A stretch of 43,212 bases of DNA from Bacteroidota bacterium (GTDB lineage: Bacteria; Bacteroidota; Bacteroidia; B-17B0; Aurantibacillaceae), in NCBI GenBank assembly GCA_963169355.1, contig CAUJCR010000026.1, positions 1-43,212 of the forward strand, read 5' to 3'. Shown piece after piece: positions 1 through 9,533 of the stretch. Each line of letters begins with the position of its first letter. Within the stretch, counting starts at the first letter, position 1. The notes beneath the pieces are model-generated. The model saw only the letters and a program-made list of their open reading frames with translations, was not told the origin of the DNA and made no database searches. A program made the position numbers and the translations under genes.

Positions 1-1514
1 TAAATACCATCACCGTTATGATCTACAAATGGTGCTAAATTTCGGCTATAGTTACCATTTCCATGTGCTGGCCAAGTAAGCATATCGGGGGTAGCTACCA
101 CACTGCCCGCACTATATGCAGCAATAAAAGTATTAATATCACTATAGTTTATTTTCCATATTTTATCGTATTGCATAGCTGTAGCAGTATCAATGCTTGC
201 ATTGGAGGTATCTAGAGGTCCAGGCCAATATTCGGAGCCAAAATAACGATAGGTTTGTCCTGAACCATGTAATTGATTCCCTGCATCTAATCCTCCAATC
301 CACAACGCACTTGCAAAATTAGAACTTACACCACTTCCTTTTGGAACTTCATACATGGCATTTTGACTTCCTCCAATATCCCAATGCATATCGCCTCTAT
401 TTGCTATTCCTGCACTTACTTGGTTTACATCTAATAATTTAAAATTATCATTATTGACTGGACCTAATGGCATCACATAAATTGATGTATCAAATGTTAG
501 ATATATATCTTGTATATTATTCATTAAAGAGGAAAGGCTTATTTCTCCAGCACGTTTTTCAATATATGCTCCAAAATTAAGATTAGATACTGGATGATAA
601 TACTGATACACTTTTTGGTTTGGACATAACTCTATAAATCCATATAACCTTGGTTCTAATCCATTATGGTCAAGTTTTACCACTACGCCATTATGAAATC
701 CTTCTGCTAAATCTAATACCTTATTGGGTATTAAACCACCATGAATGTTGTAAATAGAATTAGCATTCATGAAATTTGTTCCATCATACATTAACAAGCC
801 ATTTGTTGTTGTTCCTAACCATTTATTTTGATTGGCATCTACATATATGCAATTGATATTTCCGCTATAAGCTAGCGAACTGGAAATATTATGAAGTTGA
901 AAGCTAGTCGTTGTATAACTGCTATTAATATTAAATTCGGTAATAGCATTGTTACCACCAATCCATATTAAATTAGGATTTTCGGCTTTTAAACATGTAA
1001 TGCCATTATAAGGCAATAAGCCATTGGCAACATTATAATTTGTAAAGGTAGTACCATCATATCGAGATAAGCCAGCATTAGTTCCAATATAAATTTGATT
1101 GCCTACTGCTTCAATGCAAGTAATGGTATTACTTGGTAAACCATTGCTGGTATTATAAGTTATAAAATTAGTGCCGTCGTACCTCACTAAACCCATATCT
1201 GTTCCAATCCAAATATGCCCAATAATTTGATCTTGTGCCAAAGCCGTAATTTTATTAGATGGTAACGCAGGTGTAGAACTCGTACTATACAAAGTCCAGT
1301 TTACATTATCATGTTTCAACAATCCAGAAGCAGCTCCAGTTCCATTGCCTTTATAACCAATCCATTTATGATTGGCGTTATCAACTAGTAAGGCGGTTTC
1401 GTTTTTAGACGACCCTCCCAAACTTAAATTAGTAGTAAAGGTAGTAAATCCATTTTGTGCAGTTAAAGTTGTAACCGACAAAAAAGTGAGGAGTAGAAGT
1501 ATTAGTGTTTTCAT
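1..1514 (-). CDS. T9SS-type exported protein with two-component-regulator propeller repeats (partial, C-terminus off the left edge)
   Basis: Partial gene. It starts at the ATG read from 1514 and stays open for about 504 codons to the window edge. It begins with a signal peptide (MKTLILLLLTFLSVTTLTAQ) followed by propeller-type repeats of the form IWIGTDMGLVRYDGTNF, typical of Reg_prop surface proteins. At the edge it carries a calcium-loop-like DHNGDG motif. It is the downstream member of a tandem pair: the complete copy at 1539-4253 ends 24 bases upstream of this start. Long stretches are almost identical to that copy; bases 1-175 match 2749-2923 with one difference by eye. The expected C-terminal sorting domain is outside the window. 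The ligand or activity is unknown; export and surface location are inferred from the paralogue. Confidence 0.85.
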   Translation of the reverse strand, partial: MKTLILLLLTFLSVTTLTAQNGFTTFTTNLSLGGSSKNETALLVDNANHKWIGYKGNGTGAASGLLKHDNVNWTLYSTSSTPALPSNKITALAQDQIIGHIWIGTDMGLVRYDGTNFITYNTSNGLPSNTITCIEAVGNQIYIGTNAGLSRYDGTTFTNYNVANGLLPYNGITCLKAENPNLIWIGGNNAITEFNINSSYTTTSFQLHNISSSLAYSGNINCIYVDANQNKWLGTTTNGLLMYDGTNFMNANSIYNIHGGLIPNKVLDLAEGFHNGVVVKLDHNGLEPRLYGFIELCPNQKVYQYYHPVSNLNFGAYIEKRAGEISLSSLMNNIQDIYLTFDTSIYVMPLGPVNNDNFKLLDVNQVSAGIANRGDMHWDIGGSQNAMYEVPKGSGVSSNFASALWIGGLDAGNQLHGSGQTYRYFGSEYWPGPLDTSNASIDTATAMQYDKIWKINYSDINTFIAAYSAGSVVATPDMLTWPAHGNGNYSRNLAPFVDHNGDGI

Positions 1515-1538
1515 AGTATTTTAATTTTTTATGGTTCC

Positions 1539-4253
1539 TTATTCCTTTATAAACTTTTTGGTGCTATTTCCAACTTTAATAAAATACACCCCATTGCTAA
1601 GGCTAGATACATCAATGCTAGTGTTGAGAGCTGCATTTTTAGTTTTTAATTCTTGAGTGCTCAGCACTTCTTTGCCTATTACATCATAAATACTTATCTT
1701 CATTGATGTTGGTATTTCGGTTAATTGAAGATTTAAGATACCAGTTGTAGGATTAGGAAACAAACTAAAATGCGTATTAAGGCTTAATTCATTTATACCA
1801 ACATTGGAAGTTGAGGTACATATTGGTTTTGAGGTTAAATTATAAAAAGCATTAATTTGTTGGATGTCGGATTTTAATTTATTTAAAACCAAAAAACTAC
1901 CAGCCGTAACCGAAGAATCGAAAGAAGTAACAAAGGCGTATTCAATTTCTTGCATTTGCCCAGCATTAAGGTCAAAAGGTCCAGCACTTAAAATGACGCG
2001 CCTATCACCTGGTGTTCCATTTTCAACCCAATAGCCACAAGTGTTAGCTGGGTCTGTATTTACGCCACTATTTACTGGGTCGCCTGGGTACACCCAGTTG
2101 GTATTAACAGTACCACCATAACCAGTTCCACCACAAGTAATATGCGTACTATCTTTCCAAAACCCAGTCATGTATTGATAAAATTCTTTGGCGTAATTAG
2201 GCTCAAGTGTTTGAGGCGGGGGTGTACCATAACTATTATTAAAATAAGTCATCTTATTTAATTTACAATCTTCATCTAGTTCATCAATTAGCCCGTTATT
2301 ATTGTTATCAATTCCATCATTTAGCGGTGCACGAGGTCCTTTTAAAATATTAAATCCTTGAGCGGGTGGATATGAACCATAAATTGGTGGACCGCCCAAA
2401 AAACCATCATAGTTATCTCCATTATAAGCGTATGCGTAATTATCACTTACATTGGTGCCAATATAATCATCGCCATAATAGCCAAGATCTACATCACTCC
2501 ACATACTGACATATACATCGTGGTAATTATTAGCGGAGCGATTAATAATTTTATAATCGTAAAATGTTGTATAATTTAGCGCATTATGATTAGCCACCGT
2601 ATTAGGGCAACCGTAGGCATAAGCCATGCCTTGTATTTCTACGCCCATAGGCGTATATGAGGAGCTATGACTAGCTAAATTATCATTAAAAATATAATAC
2701 AAAGCTTGATCGCCTTTAATTTTAGGATAATCGCCATCATAAGGGTTATAAATACCATCACCGTTATGATCTACAAATGGTGCTAAATTTCGGCTATAGT
2801 TACCATTTCCATGTGCTGGCCAAGTAAGCATATCGGGGGTAGCTACCACACTGCCCGCACTATATGCGGCAATAAAAGTATTAATATCACTATAGTTTAT
2901 TTTCCATATTTTATCGTATTGCACAGCCGTAGTAGTATCAATGCTTGCATTGGTGGTATCTAAAGGTCCTGGCCAATAATCTACACCACTTTGTCGGTAT
3001 GTTTGAGCAGCACCATGTAATTGATTTCCTGCGTCTAATCCTCCAATCCACAACGCACTTGCAAAATTAGAACTTACACCACTTCCTTTTGGAACTTCAT
3101 ACATAGCCGTTTGACTTCCTCCAATTCCCCAATGCATATCGCCACTATTGGTAATTCCTGCATTTATATTATTTATGTCAAGCGTATTCATATTATTGTT
3201 ATTTACTGTTCCCAAAGGCATCGTGTAATTAGACGCATTGAACGTATGGTATGCTTTTGGTATGGTATTATAACCATCAGAAATGATTAATTCGTTTGCA
3301 TATTTTTCAATATAGATACCCAAATCATTGGTTGGTTTAGAATAAAAATATTGATACACTTTTTGGTTAGGACATAATTCAATCAATCCACTAGAAAAAT
3401 AAGGATAATTAGTACTAAACTTAACAACAAGCCCATTATTAAATCCTTCAGCTATATCCATAATTTTATTAGAGATAGCGCCGCCGTAAATGGTATAAAT
3501 AGAATTAGCATTCATAAAATTTGTTCCATCATACATTAATAGACCATTCGTTGTTGTTCCTAACCATTTATTTTGATTGGCATCTACATATATGCAATTG
3601 ATATTTCCGCTATAAGCTAGCGAACTGGAAATATTATGAAGTTGAAAGCTAGTCGTTGTATAGCTGCTATTAATATTAAATTCAGTCATAATTTGATTGC
3701 CTCCAATCCATATTAAATTAGGATTTTCGGCCTTTAAACAAGTAATATTATCGTCAGGTAATAATCCGTTAGTAACATTATAATTTGTAAAGGTAGTACC
3801 ATCAAACCTTGATAAGCCAGCATTAGTTCCAATATAAATTTGATTGCCCACTGCTTCAATGCAAGTAATGGTATTACTTGGTAAACCGTTGCTGGTATTA
3901 TAAGTGGTGAAATTAGTACCGTCGTACTTCACTAAGCCCATATCTGTTCCAATCCAAATATGCCCAATAATTTGATCTTGCGCTAAAGCCGTAATTTTAT
4001 TTGATGGTAACGCAGGTGTAGAACTTGTACTATACAAAGTCCAGTTTACATTATCATGTTTCAATAAACCTGGAGTTGCACCAGTTCCATAGCTCATAAA
4101 ACCAATCCATTTATTATTGGCGTTATCAACTAGCAAAGCGGTTTCGCTTTTAGACGCCCCTCCTAAACTTAAATTAGTAGTAAAGGTGGTAAATCCATTT
4201 TGTGCAGTTAAAGTTGCAACCGACAAAAAAGTGAGGAGTAGAAGTGTTTTCAT
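1539..4253 (-). CDS. T9SS-type exported propeller-repeat protein, complete tandem copy
   Basis: 904-aa protein with a signal peptide ending near residue 17 (TLTAQ). Residues about 20-290 hold propeller repeats (IWIGTDMGLVKYDGTNF, IYIGTNAGLSRFDGTTF, KWLGTTTNGLLMYDGTNF), the pattern of the two-component-regulator propeller family. The middle carries two Asp/Asn-rich calcium-loop-like segments (DHNGDGIYNPYDGD near 495-510; DNNNNGLIDELDED near 655). The last ~75 residues form a type A T9SS sorting domain: FPNPTTGILNLQL, then an ISIYDVIGKEV strand, then GVYFIKVGNSTKKFIKE. It is therefore likely moved across the outer membrane by T9SS and attached or released. Upstream at 4294-4301 is a TAAATTTG -7 box. 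It probably shares a transcript with the partial copy downstream. Function beyond surface display is not readable. Confidence 0.9.
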   Translation of the reverse strand: MKTLLLLTFLSVATLTAQNGFTTFTTNLSLGGASKSETALLVDNANNKWIGFMSYGTGATPGLLKHDNVNWTLYSTSSTPALPSNKITALAQDQIIGHIWIGTDMGLVKYDGTNFTTYNTSNGLPSNTITCIEAVGNQIYIGTNAGLSRFDGTTFTNYNVTNGLLPDDNITCLKAENPNLIWIGGNQIMTEFNINSSYTTTSFQLHNISSSLAYSGNINCIYVDANQNKWLGTTTNGLLMYDGTNFMNANSIYTIYGGAISNKIMDIAEGFNNGLVVKFSTNYPYFSSGLIELCPNQKVYQYFYSKPTNDLGIYIEKYANELIISDGYNTIPKAYHTFNASNYTMPLGTVNNNNMNTLDINNINAGITNSGDMHWGIGGSQTAMYEVPKGSGVSSNFASALWIGGLDAGNQLHGAAQTYRQSGVDYWPGPLDTTNASIDTTTAVQYDKIWKINYSDINTFIAAYSAGSVVATPDMLTWPAHGNGNYSRNLAPFVDHNGDGIYNPYDGDYPKIKGDQALYYIFNDNLASHSSSYTPMGVEIQGMAYAYGCPNTVANHNALNYTTFYDYKIINRSANNYHDVYVSMWSDVDLGYYGDDYIGTNVSDNYAYAYNGDNYDGFLGGPPIYGSYPPAQGFNILKGPRAPLNDGIDNNNNGLIDELDEDCKLNKMTYFNNSYGTPPPQTLEPNYAKEFYQYMTGFWKDSTHITCGGTGYGGTVNTNWVYPGDPVNSGVNTDPANTCGYWVENGTPGDRRVILSAGPFDLNAGQMQEIEYAFVTSFDSSVTAGSFLVLNKLKSDIQQINAFYNLTSKPICTSTSNVGINELSLNTHFSLFPNPTTGILNLQLTEIPTSMKISIYDVIGKEVLSTQELKTKNAALNTSIDVSSLSNGVYFIKVGNSTKKFIKE

Positions 4254-4293
4254 AGTTAAAGGACTTGTAAAACGTTAGTACATAAAGCTTTTT

Positions 4294-4301
4294 CAAATTT
4301 A
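4294..4301 (-). promoter_or_regulatory. Bacteroidota -7 promoter element for the tandem propeller genes
   Basis: On the minus strand this reads TAAATTTG, an exact match to the TAnnTTTG -7 form. It sits 40 bases before the ATG at 4253. I see no clean TTTG -33 box at the expected distance, only TTTTCA-like sequence, so the call rests on the -7 box and position. Confidence 0.4.
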
Positions 4302-4440
4302 AGAATTTTAACATTGTGAAAATACGCCATTCAATAACTGGTTGAGTTTTTCTGATAAGTGGTAGAACCTAGTTTATAATTGTTAAAACCGATTAAGAAA
4401 ATAAACGTTAAACGCTATTGTATGCTTAACAAATTTTAAC

Positions 4441-4464
4441 AAGGGCTAAATCCCTACAGCCCTT
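4441..4464 (+). promoter_or_regulatory. Inverted repeat at the moxR promoter (operator or hairpin)
   Basis: AAGGGCT (4441-4447) and AGCCCTT (4458-4464) form a perfect 7-bp inverted repeat with a 10-base loop. It ends 8 bases before the TAAATTTG box of the moxR promoter, so it covers the -33 region. That position suits a regulator site. It has no T-tract and is unlikely to be a terminator. Confidence 0.4.
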
Positions 4465-4472
4465 ACCATTAC

Positions 4473-4480
4473 TAAATTTG
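4473..4480 (+). promoter_or_regulatory. -7 promoter element of the moxR-bat operon
   Basis: TAAATTTG matches TAnnTTTG exactly and lies 27 bases before the chosen moxR ATG at 4508. No clear TTG -33 box is seen; the inverted repeat at 4441-4464 occupies that region. This is the only good promoter-like site before the eight-gene unit. Confidence 0.45.
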
Positions 4481-4507
4481 TGGGACTTGTTTAAACTAAA
4501 AAATGCT

Positions 4508-5500
4508 ATGGTTGTAGATATTAGAGAACTAAATGAACGCATACAGCGCGAAAGTGCTTTTGTAGATGTATTATCATCCGAAATGGATAAAGTAATTGTT
4601 GGCCAAAAACACATGGTTGAACGTTTGCTAATTGGCTTGTTAAGTAATGGTCATATTTTGTTAGAAGGTGTGCCAGGCTTAGCCAAAACTTTAGCCATTA
4701 ATACACTGGCTACTTGTGTTGACGCTAAGTTTAGCCGTATCCAATTTACTCCTGATTTGTTACCAGCCGATTTAATTGGTACCATGATTTATAATCAAAA
4801 GCAAGAGCAATTCTCAATTCGTAAAGGACCTATTTTTGCAAACTTTGTATTAGCCGATGAAATTAATCGTGCGCCAGCCAAAGTGCAATCAGCTTTATTA
4901 GAAGCGATGCAAGAAAAGCAAGTTACCATTGGTGATGAAACATTTAAGTTGCCAAATCCGTTTTTGGTTTTAGCTACTCAAAACCCTGTGGAGCAAGAAG
5001 GAACGTATCCGCTTCCAGAAGCACAAATGGATCGTTTTATGCTTAAAGTGGTTATTACTTATCCTACCCGCGAAGACGAAAGAAAAGTAATTGCTTCTAA
5101 TATTTCTCGCCAAGGTATGCCCAAAGCCAATGTGGTGTTAAAACCAGAAGATATTTTAAATGCTCGCAATGTGGTGAAAGATGTGTACATGGATGAAAAA
5201 ATTGAACGCTACATTGTAGATATCGTATTTGCAACTCGTTTCCCTAAAGAATATAAGCTCGACCAATTTGCACCACTTATCTCTTATGGTGGTTCGCCAC
5301 GTGCTAGTATTAATTTAGCATTGGCTGCAAAAGCGTATGCTTTTATTAAACGTCGTGGTTATGTTATTCCAGAAGATGTGCGTGCTGTGTGTTTAGATGT
5401 AATGCGTCATCGTATTGGCTTAACCTATGAAGCCGAAGCTGAAAATATCACTACCGAACATATCATTAATGAATTGCTTAATGCAGTTGAAGTACCTTAA
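4508..5500 (+). CDS. moxR: MoxR-family AAA+ ATPase
   Basis: AAA+ ATPase of the MoxR family (330 aa from the ATG at 4508), a cytosolic chaperone-like ATPase that in other bacteria works with VWA proteins. Visible motifs are Walker A GVPGLAKT (about residues 54-61), Walker B LADEINRAPAK, sensor 1 LATQNPVEQEGTYPLPEAQ and the arginine-bearing MDRFML and SYGGSPRAS segments. The longer frame begins at TTG 4478, inside the promoter box, so ATG 4508 is preferred. It is the first gene of a unit with DUF58 and batABCDE, the standard Bacteroidota order. Substrate and exact role (envelope stress or aerotolerance) are inferred from the family. Confidence 0.95.
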   Translation: MVVDIRELNERIQRESAFVDVLSSEMDKVIVGQKHMVERLLIGLLSNGHILLEGVPGLAKTLAINTLATCVDAKFSRIQFTPDLLPADLIGTMIYNQKQEQFSIRKGPIFANFVLADEINRAPAKVQSALLEAMQEKQVTIGDETFKLPNPFLVLATQNPVEQEGTYPLPEAQMDRFMLKVVITYPTREDERKVIASNISRQGMPKANVVLKPEDILNARNVVKDVYMDEKIERYIVDIVFATRFPKEYKLDQFAPLISYGGSPRASINLALAAKAYAFIKRRGYVIPEDVRAVCLDVMRHRIGLTYEAEAENITTEHIINELLNAVEVP

Positions 5501-5572
5501 TAATTAAGAATGTAGAGTTAAGAATTCAGAATAGAATATCTTAAATCAAAAATCTTGAATATTAAATAAATT

Positions 5573-6439
5573 ATGGATACCGCAGAATTACTAAAGAAAG
5601 TTCGTAAAATCGAAATTAAAACGAAAGGGTTAAGTAACCAGATATTTTCTGGTGAATACCATTCTGCGTTTAAAGGTCGCGGTATGGCTTTTAGTGAGGT
5701 ACGAGAATATACGCCAGGCGATGATGTGAGAACGATAGATTGGAATGTAACAGCACGTCTTCGCACACCGTATGTTAAGGTTTTTGAAGAAGAACGAGAA
5801 CTAAGTGTTATGCTTTTAGTAGATGTAAGTGCCAGCGGACAATTTGGAACGCATCATCAAATTAAGCAAGATTTAATTACCGAGTTGTGTGCCGTGATTG
5901 CATTTTCGGCTTCGCAAAACAATGATAAAATTGGGGTTATATTTTTTAGCGATAAAATCGAAAAATTTATTCCACCCAAAAAAGGAAAATCACACATTCT
6001 CCGAATTATTAGAGAATTGATTAGTTTAACACCCGAAAATAAAGGAACAGATATTGAACTTGCTTTAAAATATTTAAACAATGTAATTAAGAAAAAAAGC
6101 ATTTCGTTTTTAATTTCCGATTTTAAAGATAAACTCACTTTTTCTGACGCTATGAAAATTGCTAATAGAAAACACGATTTGGTAGCGTTAAGAATTGAAG
6201 ATATGCGCGAACATAAATTTCCTAATGTTGGAATGATAAAACTAAAAGATAATGAAACAGGAAAATTAATGTGGGTAGATACCAGTGATAAAAATTTCCA
6301 AAAACAATTTGAGGTTAATCGTTTAAAATACGAACATCAGTTAAAAGATATTTTTACTAAAAGCGGAGTAGATTTCGCCACAATACACACACACGAAGGT
6401 TATATTAAACCATTAATGACTTTATTTAAAAAACGATAA
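5573..6439 (+). CDS. DUF58 domain protein (VWA-like partner of MoxR)
   Basis: 288-aa soluble protein with the DUF58 signature: FSGEYHSAFKGRGMAFSEV, then REYTPGDDVRTIDWNVTAR and TPYVKVFEEERE. After this comes a VWA-like fold with an acidic metal-site segment (MLLVDVSASGQFG) near residues 79-92. DUF58 genes almost always follow moxR, as here, and the protein is thought to act with the MoxR ATPase. The 72 bases between the two genes are AT-rich, with no promoter or terminator that I can see. No membrane segment or signal peptide is present, unlike the BatA and BatB VWA proteins further down. Confidence 0.93.
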   Translation: MDTAELLKKVRKIEIKTKGLSNQIFSGEYHSAFKGRGMAFSEVREYTPGDDVRTIDWNVTARLRTPYVKVFEEERELSVMLLVDVSASGQFGTHHQIKQDLITELCAVIAFSASQNNDKIGVIFFSDKIEKFIPPKKGKSHILRIIRELISLTPENKGTDIELALKYLNNVIKKKSISFLISDFKDKLTFSDAMKIANRKHDLVALRIEDMREHKFPNVGMIKLKDNETGKLMWVDTSDKNFQKQFEVNRLKYEHQLKDIFTKSGVDFATIHTHEGYIKPLMTLFKKR

Positions 6440-6469
6440 ACAACTATAGCGCAGCATTTTTTCCTAAAT

Positions 6470-7468
6470 ATGAAAATTAAAAAACAGTTATATCTACTTC
6501 TAATTATTTTCTCAGCATTTGCTGTTAGGTCTCAATCATCTGTTGAGGTTCATGCGGTTATAGATTCGTCAACCATTCGAATAGGAGCACAAACCAAATT
6601 AGATATTTATTTAAAATATAATTCGGCCGAACATAAAAACTTAGATGTGTTTTGGCCAATTATTGAAGATACTTTAAAAAAAGGACTTGAGGTAGTGAGT
6701 GTTTCACCCATTGATACTACCATTCCTGATAAAACAAAACCACATATTATTCAGCAACATCAACAATTAGTTGTTACCTCGTTTGATAGCGGTGCTTATT
6801 ATATCCCACCATTTAAGTTTATTATTAATAAAGATACAGCTAACCCTTTATTAACCGAACCTTTGCATTTAATTGTAAATACGGTGGTTACAGATACATC
6901 GTTAGCAAAAGTAAAAGATATTAAAGCACCTTTTGATGAACCATTTGATTGGAAATGGTATTTGTCTTATGCGTATTATGGTATTGCTATTTTAGTTGGT
7001 TTATGTTTGCTCATTTGGTTAATTAGAAAATTAATGAAGAAAAAACCAGTAGAAGTAATTATTGAACAACCCAAAATTCCGGCGCATGTTACTGCCTTAG
7101 CCTCGTTAGAAAAAATTAAAACAGATGCCATTTGGAAAGAAAATAAAATAAAAGAATATTATTCTGAAATTACAGATGCGGTGAGGTTATATATCGAAGA
7201 ACGATTTAATATCAATGCCCTCGAATTAACTTCAGATGAAATTATAAGAATATTTAAAACACAAGTAGTAGATAACGATAGTAAGGCAAAGTTAACGCAG
7301 ATTTTATCGTTATCCGATTTTGTAAAATTTGCAAAACAAATTCCTATCGAAGCCGAGCATACTTTAACTTTAAACAATGCCTTTGACTTTGTGAAGGGAA
7401 CTATGAGAGAGGAAGTACAACAAGCAGAAGACAAAACAAGTAATCATCAACAAGAAACCAAAGAATAA
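6470..7468 (+). CDS. Exported single-pass membrane protein of the bat operon, function unknown
   Basis: 332-aa protein. It has a signal peptide (residues 1-20, LLLIIFSAFAVRSQS), a periplasmic beta-rich region of about 140 residues, one transmembrane helix (about 165-185, YYGIAILVGLCLLIWLI), then a cytosolic, helical, charged tail. A protein of this design regularly sits between the DUF58 gene and batA in Bacteroidota. The layout resembles BatD (extracytoplasmic beta domain, one helix, cytosolic tail), and both tails share a helical region with a sequence like ALELTSDEIIR / IADLSKERIKE. That suggests they are related, an inference from reading the two sequences. The next gene starts 5 bases after its stop. 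Confidence 0.85.
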   Translation: MKIKKQLYLLLIIFSAFAVRSQSSVEVHAVIDSSTIRIGAQTKLDIYLKYNSAEHKNLDVFWPIIEDTLKKGLEVVSVSPIDTTIPDKTKPHIIQQHQQLVVTSFDSGAYYIPPFKFIINKDTANPLLTEPLHLIVNTVVTDTSLAKVKDIKAPFDEPFDWKWYLSYAYYGIAILVGLCLLIWLIRKLMKKKPVEVIIEQPKIPAHVTALASLEKIKTDAIWKENKIKEYYSEITDAVRLYIEERFNINALELTSDEIIRIFKTQVVDNDSKAKLTQILSLSDFVKFAKQIPIEAEHTLTLNNAFDFVKGTMREEVQQAEDKTSNHQQETKE

Positions 7469-7473
7469 AAAAA

Positions 7474-8484
7474 GTGTTATCGTATTTTTCTGACATACAA
7501 TTTGCCGAAAAACATTGGTTTTGGTTGTTTTTATTACTACCACTCATGATAACGTGGTATTTGTTTAAACTAAAAAGTTTTGAGGGCGAATTAAACTATG
7601 CTTCTTTTAGTTTATTGCAAGGCATTAAATCGTCATTTAAAGCAAAGCTACGTCATGTGTTATTTGTGTTAAGATTAATGGCGGTGTCCTTGTTAATTTT
7701 AGCCTTAGCTCGTCCACAATCGCGTAGTAGTTGGAAAGATACCAAAACCGAAGGGATAGATATTGTTATTAGTTTAGATGTTTCATTATCGATGTTGGCC
7801 AAAGATTTTAAACCAAATCGCTTGGCATCGGCTAAAGAAGTGATAACAGATTTTATTGATGCCCGACCTAACGATAAAATTGGCTTAGTAATTTTTGGAG
7901 GCGAAGCATTTACACAGTGTCCACTAACTACCGATCATAAGATTATTAAAAATATGTTGCCTGAAATTAAAGCAGGTTCGTTAGACCAAGGTACAGCCAT
8001 TGGTTTGGGGTTAGCAAATGGAGTAGCGCGCATTAAAGATAGCCAAGCAAAAAGCAAAGTTGTTATTTTGGTTTCTGATGGTGTAAATAATGTAGGAGAG
8101 ATTGCTCCATTAACAGCCGCCGAAATTGCAAAAACATTTAGTGTAAGAGTATATTGTGTAGGAATTGGTAGCAAAGGGAAAGCCCTGCAACCAGTAGCTA
8201 TGTATCCCAATGGCGAACTTGAATATGATTATGTAGATGTGGATATTGATGATGCAACCATGACGCAAATTAGTAAGATGACTGGAGGTCAATATTTTAG
8301 AGCAACCGATAAAGAAAGTTTAGAAAAAACATATAAAGAAATTGATAAGCTCGAGAAATCAATTATTAGCGAACAAAGTTTTACAAATAAAGCCGAACAT
8401 TTTTTGCCATTAGCCATTGGAGCTTTAGTATGTTTAGTAATTGAATTTTTATTAAAACGTTTTGTATTTAAAACCATACCATAA
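7474..8484 (+). CDS. batA: BatA, membrane-anchored VWA protein
   Basis: 336-aa protein with N-terminal membrane helices (about 16-32 and 62-78), a VWA domain and a C-terminal helix (about 312-330). The metal-ion-dependent adhesion site is intact: LDVSLSM gives D102, S104 and S106 (DxSxS), with VSDGVNNVG providing the later Asp. The start is GTG at 7474, 5 bases after the previous stop; the next in-frame ATG would cut the first helix. BatA is an inner-membrane protein with the VWA domain facing the periplasm. The Bat (Bacteroides aerotolerance) set was named in B. fragilis; its molecular role remains unclear. The stop overlaps the batB start (TAATG). Confidence 0.93.
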   Translation: MLSYFSDIQFAEKHWFWLFLLLPLMITWYLFKLKSFEGELNYASFSLLQGIKSSFKAKLRHVLFVLRLMAVSLLILALARPQSRSSWKDTKTEGIDIVISLDVSLSMLAKDFKPNRLASAKEVITDFIDARPNDKIGLVIFGGEAFTQCPLTTDHKIIKNMLPEIKAGSLDQGTAIGLGLANGVARIKDSQAKSKVVILVSDGVNNVGEIAPLTAAEIAKTFSVRVYCVGIGSKGKALQPVAMYPNGELEYDYVDVDIDDATMTQISKMTGGQYFRATDKESLEKTYKEIDKLEKSIISEQSFTNKAEHFLPLAIGALVCLVIEFLLKRFVFKTIP

Positions 8485-9533
8485 TGTATAAGTTCGAAAA
8501 TCCTATATTCTTTTATGCATTAGCACTTATCCCAATAAGTGTAGCAATCTACATTTGGTATATATATCGCACAAAACGAAATTTAAAAAAGTTAGGCGAT
8601 TTTAATTTAATAGTTCAGTTAATGCCTGAGGTATCAAAAGCTAAGCGCCACACTAAGTTTGTGTTACTCATGTTATCATTCCTGTTTTTAATTTTAGCTT
8701 TATGTAATCTTCAAACGGGTTCTAAACTAAAAAACGTAAAGCGAGAAGGAGCTGATATTATGATTTGCTTAGATGTTAGTAATAGTATGATGGCGCAAGA
8801 TTTAGTTCCTAATAGATTAGTGCGTGCTAAAATGGCGATTGAAAGTATGCTAAATAAAATGCAAGGCGATCGCTTAGGAATAGTTGTATTTGCAGGTCAG
8901 GCTTATGTGCAGTTGCCAATTACTACAGACTATAACGCCGCTAAATTATTTTTAGAAAGTATTAATCCTAAGATAGTACCCATACAAGGAACCAATATTG
9001 CAGATGCTATTGAAAAAGCCTCAGAAAGTTTTGGAAAAGATGACGGGAAAAATAAAGCTATCATTATTATTACCGATGGTGAAAATAATGAAGAAGCTAA
9101 TCAAAGTGCGATAGATGCAGCACAAGAAGCCTCCAAAAATAATATAGTAATTCATACAATTGGAGTTGGGTCGGAGGCAGGAGTACCTATTCCTAATATA
9201 GTTGATGGCATAGTAACAGGTTATAAAAAAGATAATACAGGCAACACGGTTATTACCAAATTAGATGCTAAAATTTTACAAGAGATTGCTTCGTCAGCTA
9301 ATGGCGTATATGTACAAGCAGGTAAAACAGATATTGGCTTAGACAAAATTTTAGATAAGATGGAAGAGTTAGATAAAAAACAATTAGAGAGTAAGATGTA
9401 CAGTGATTATGAAGATCAATTTCAGTGGTTTATTGGGGCATCGTTGTTATTTTTAATAATCGAATCATTGTTATCAGAAAGAGTAAGTAAGCTGTGGAAA
9501 AAACTAAATTTATTTCGAGATGCAAAAGCATAG
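8484..9533 (+). CDS. batB: BatB, membrane-anchored VWA protein
   Basis: 349-aa paralogue of BatA with the same plan: helices near residues 9-26 and 58-75, a VWA domain with an intact DVSNS metal site (D97, S99, S101) and ITDGENNEE, and a C-terminal helix (QWFIGASLLFLIIESLL). The ATG overlaps the batA stop codon by one base, indicating translational coupling. Its own 3' end overlaps batC by 14 bases. BatA and BatB are thought to form a membrane complex; that is family knowledge and not visible here. Confidence 0.93.
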   Translation: MYKFENPIFFYALALIPISVAIYIWYIYRTKRNLKKLGDFNLIVQLMPEVSKAKRHTKFVLLMLSFLFLILALCNLQTGSKLKNVKREGADIMICLDVSNSMMAQDLVPNRLVRAKMAIESMLNKMQGDRLGIVVFAGQAYVQLPITTDYNAAKLFLESINPKIVPIQGTNIADAIEKASESFGKDDGKNKAIIIITDGENNEEANQSAIDAAQEASKNNIVIHTIGVGSEAGVPIPNIVDGIVTGYKKDNTGNTVITKLDAKILQEIASSANGVYVQAGKTDIGLDKILDKMEELDKKQLESKMYSDYEDQFQWFIGASLLFLIIESLLSERVSKLWKKLNLFRDAKA

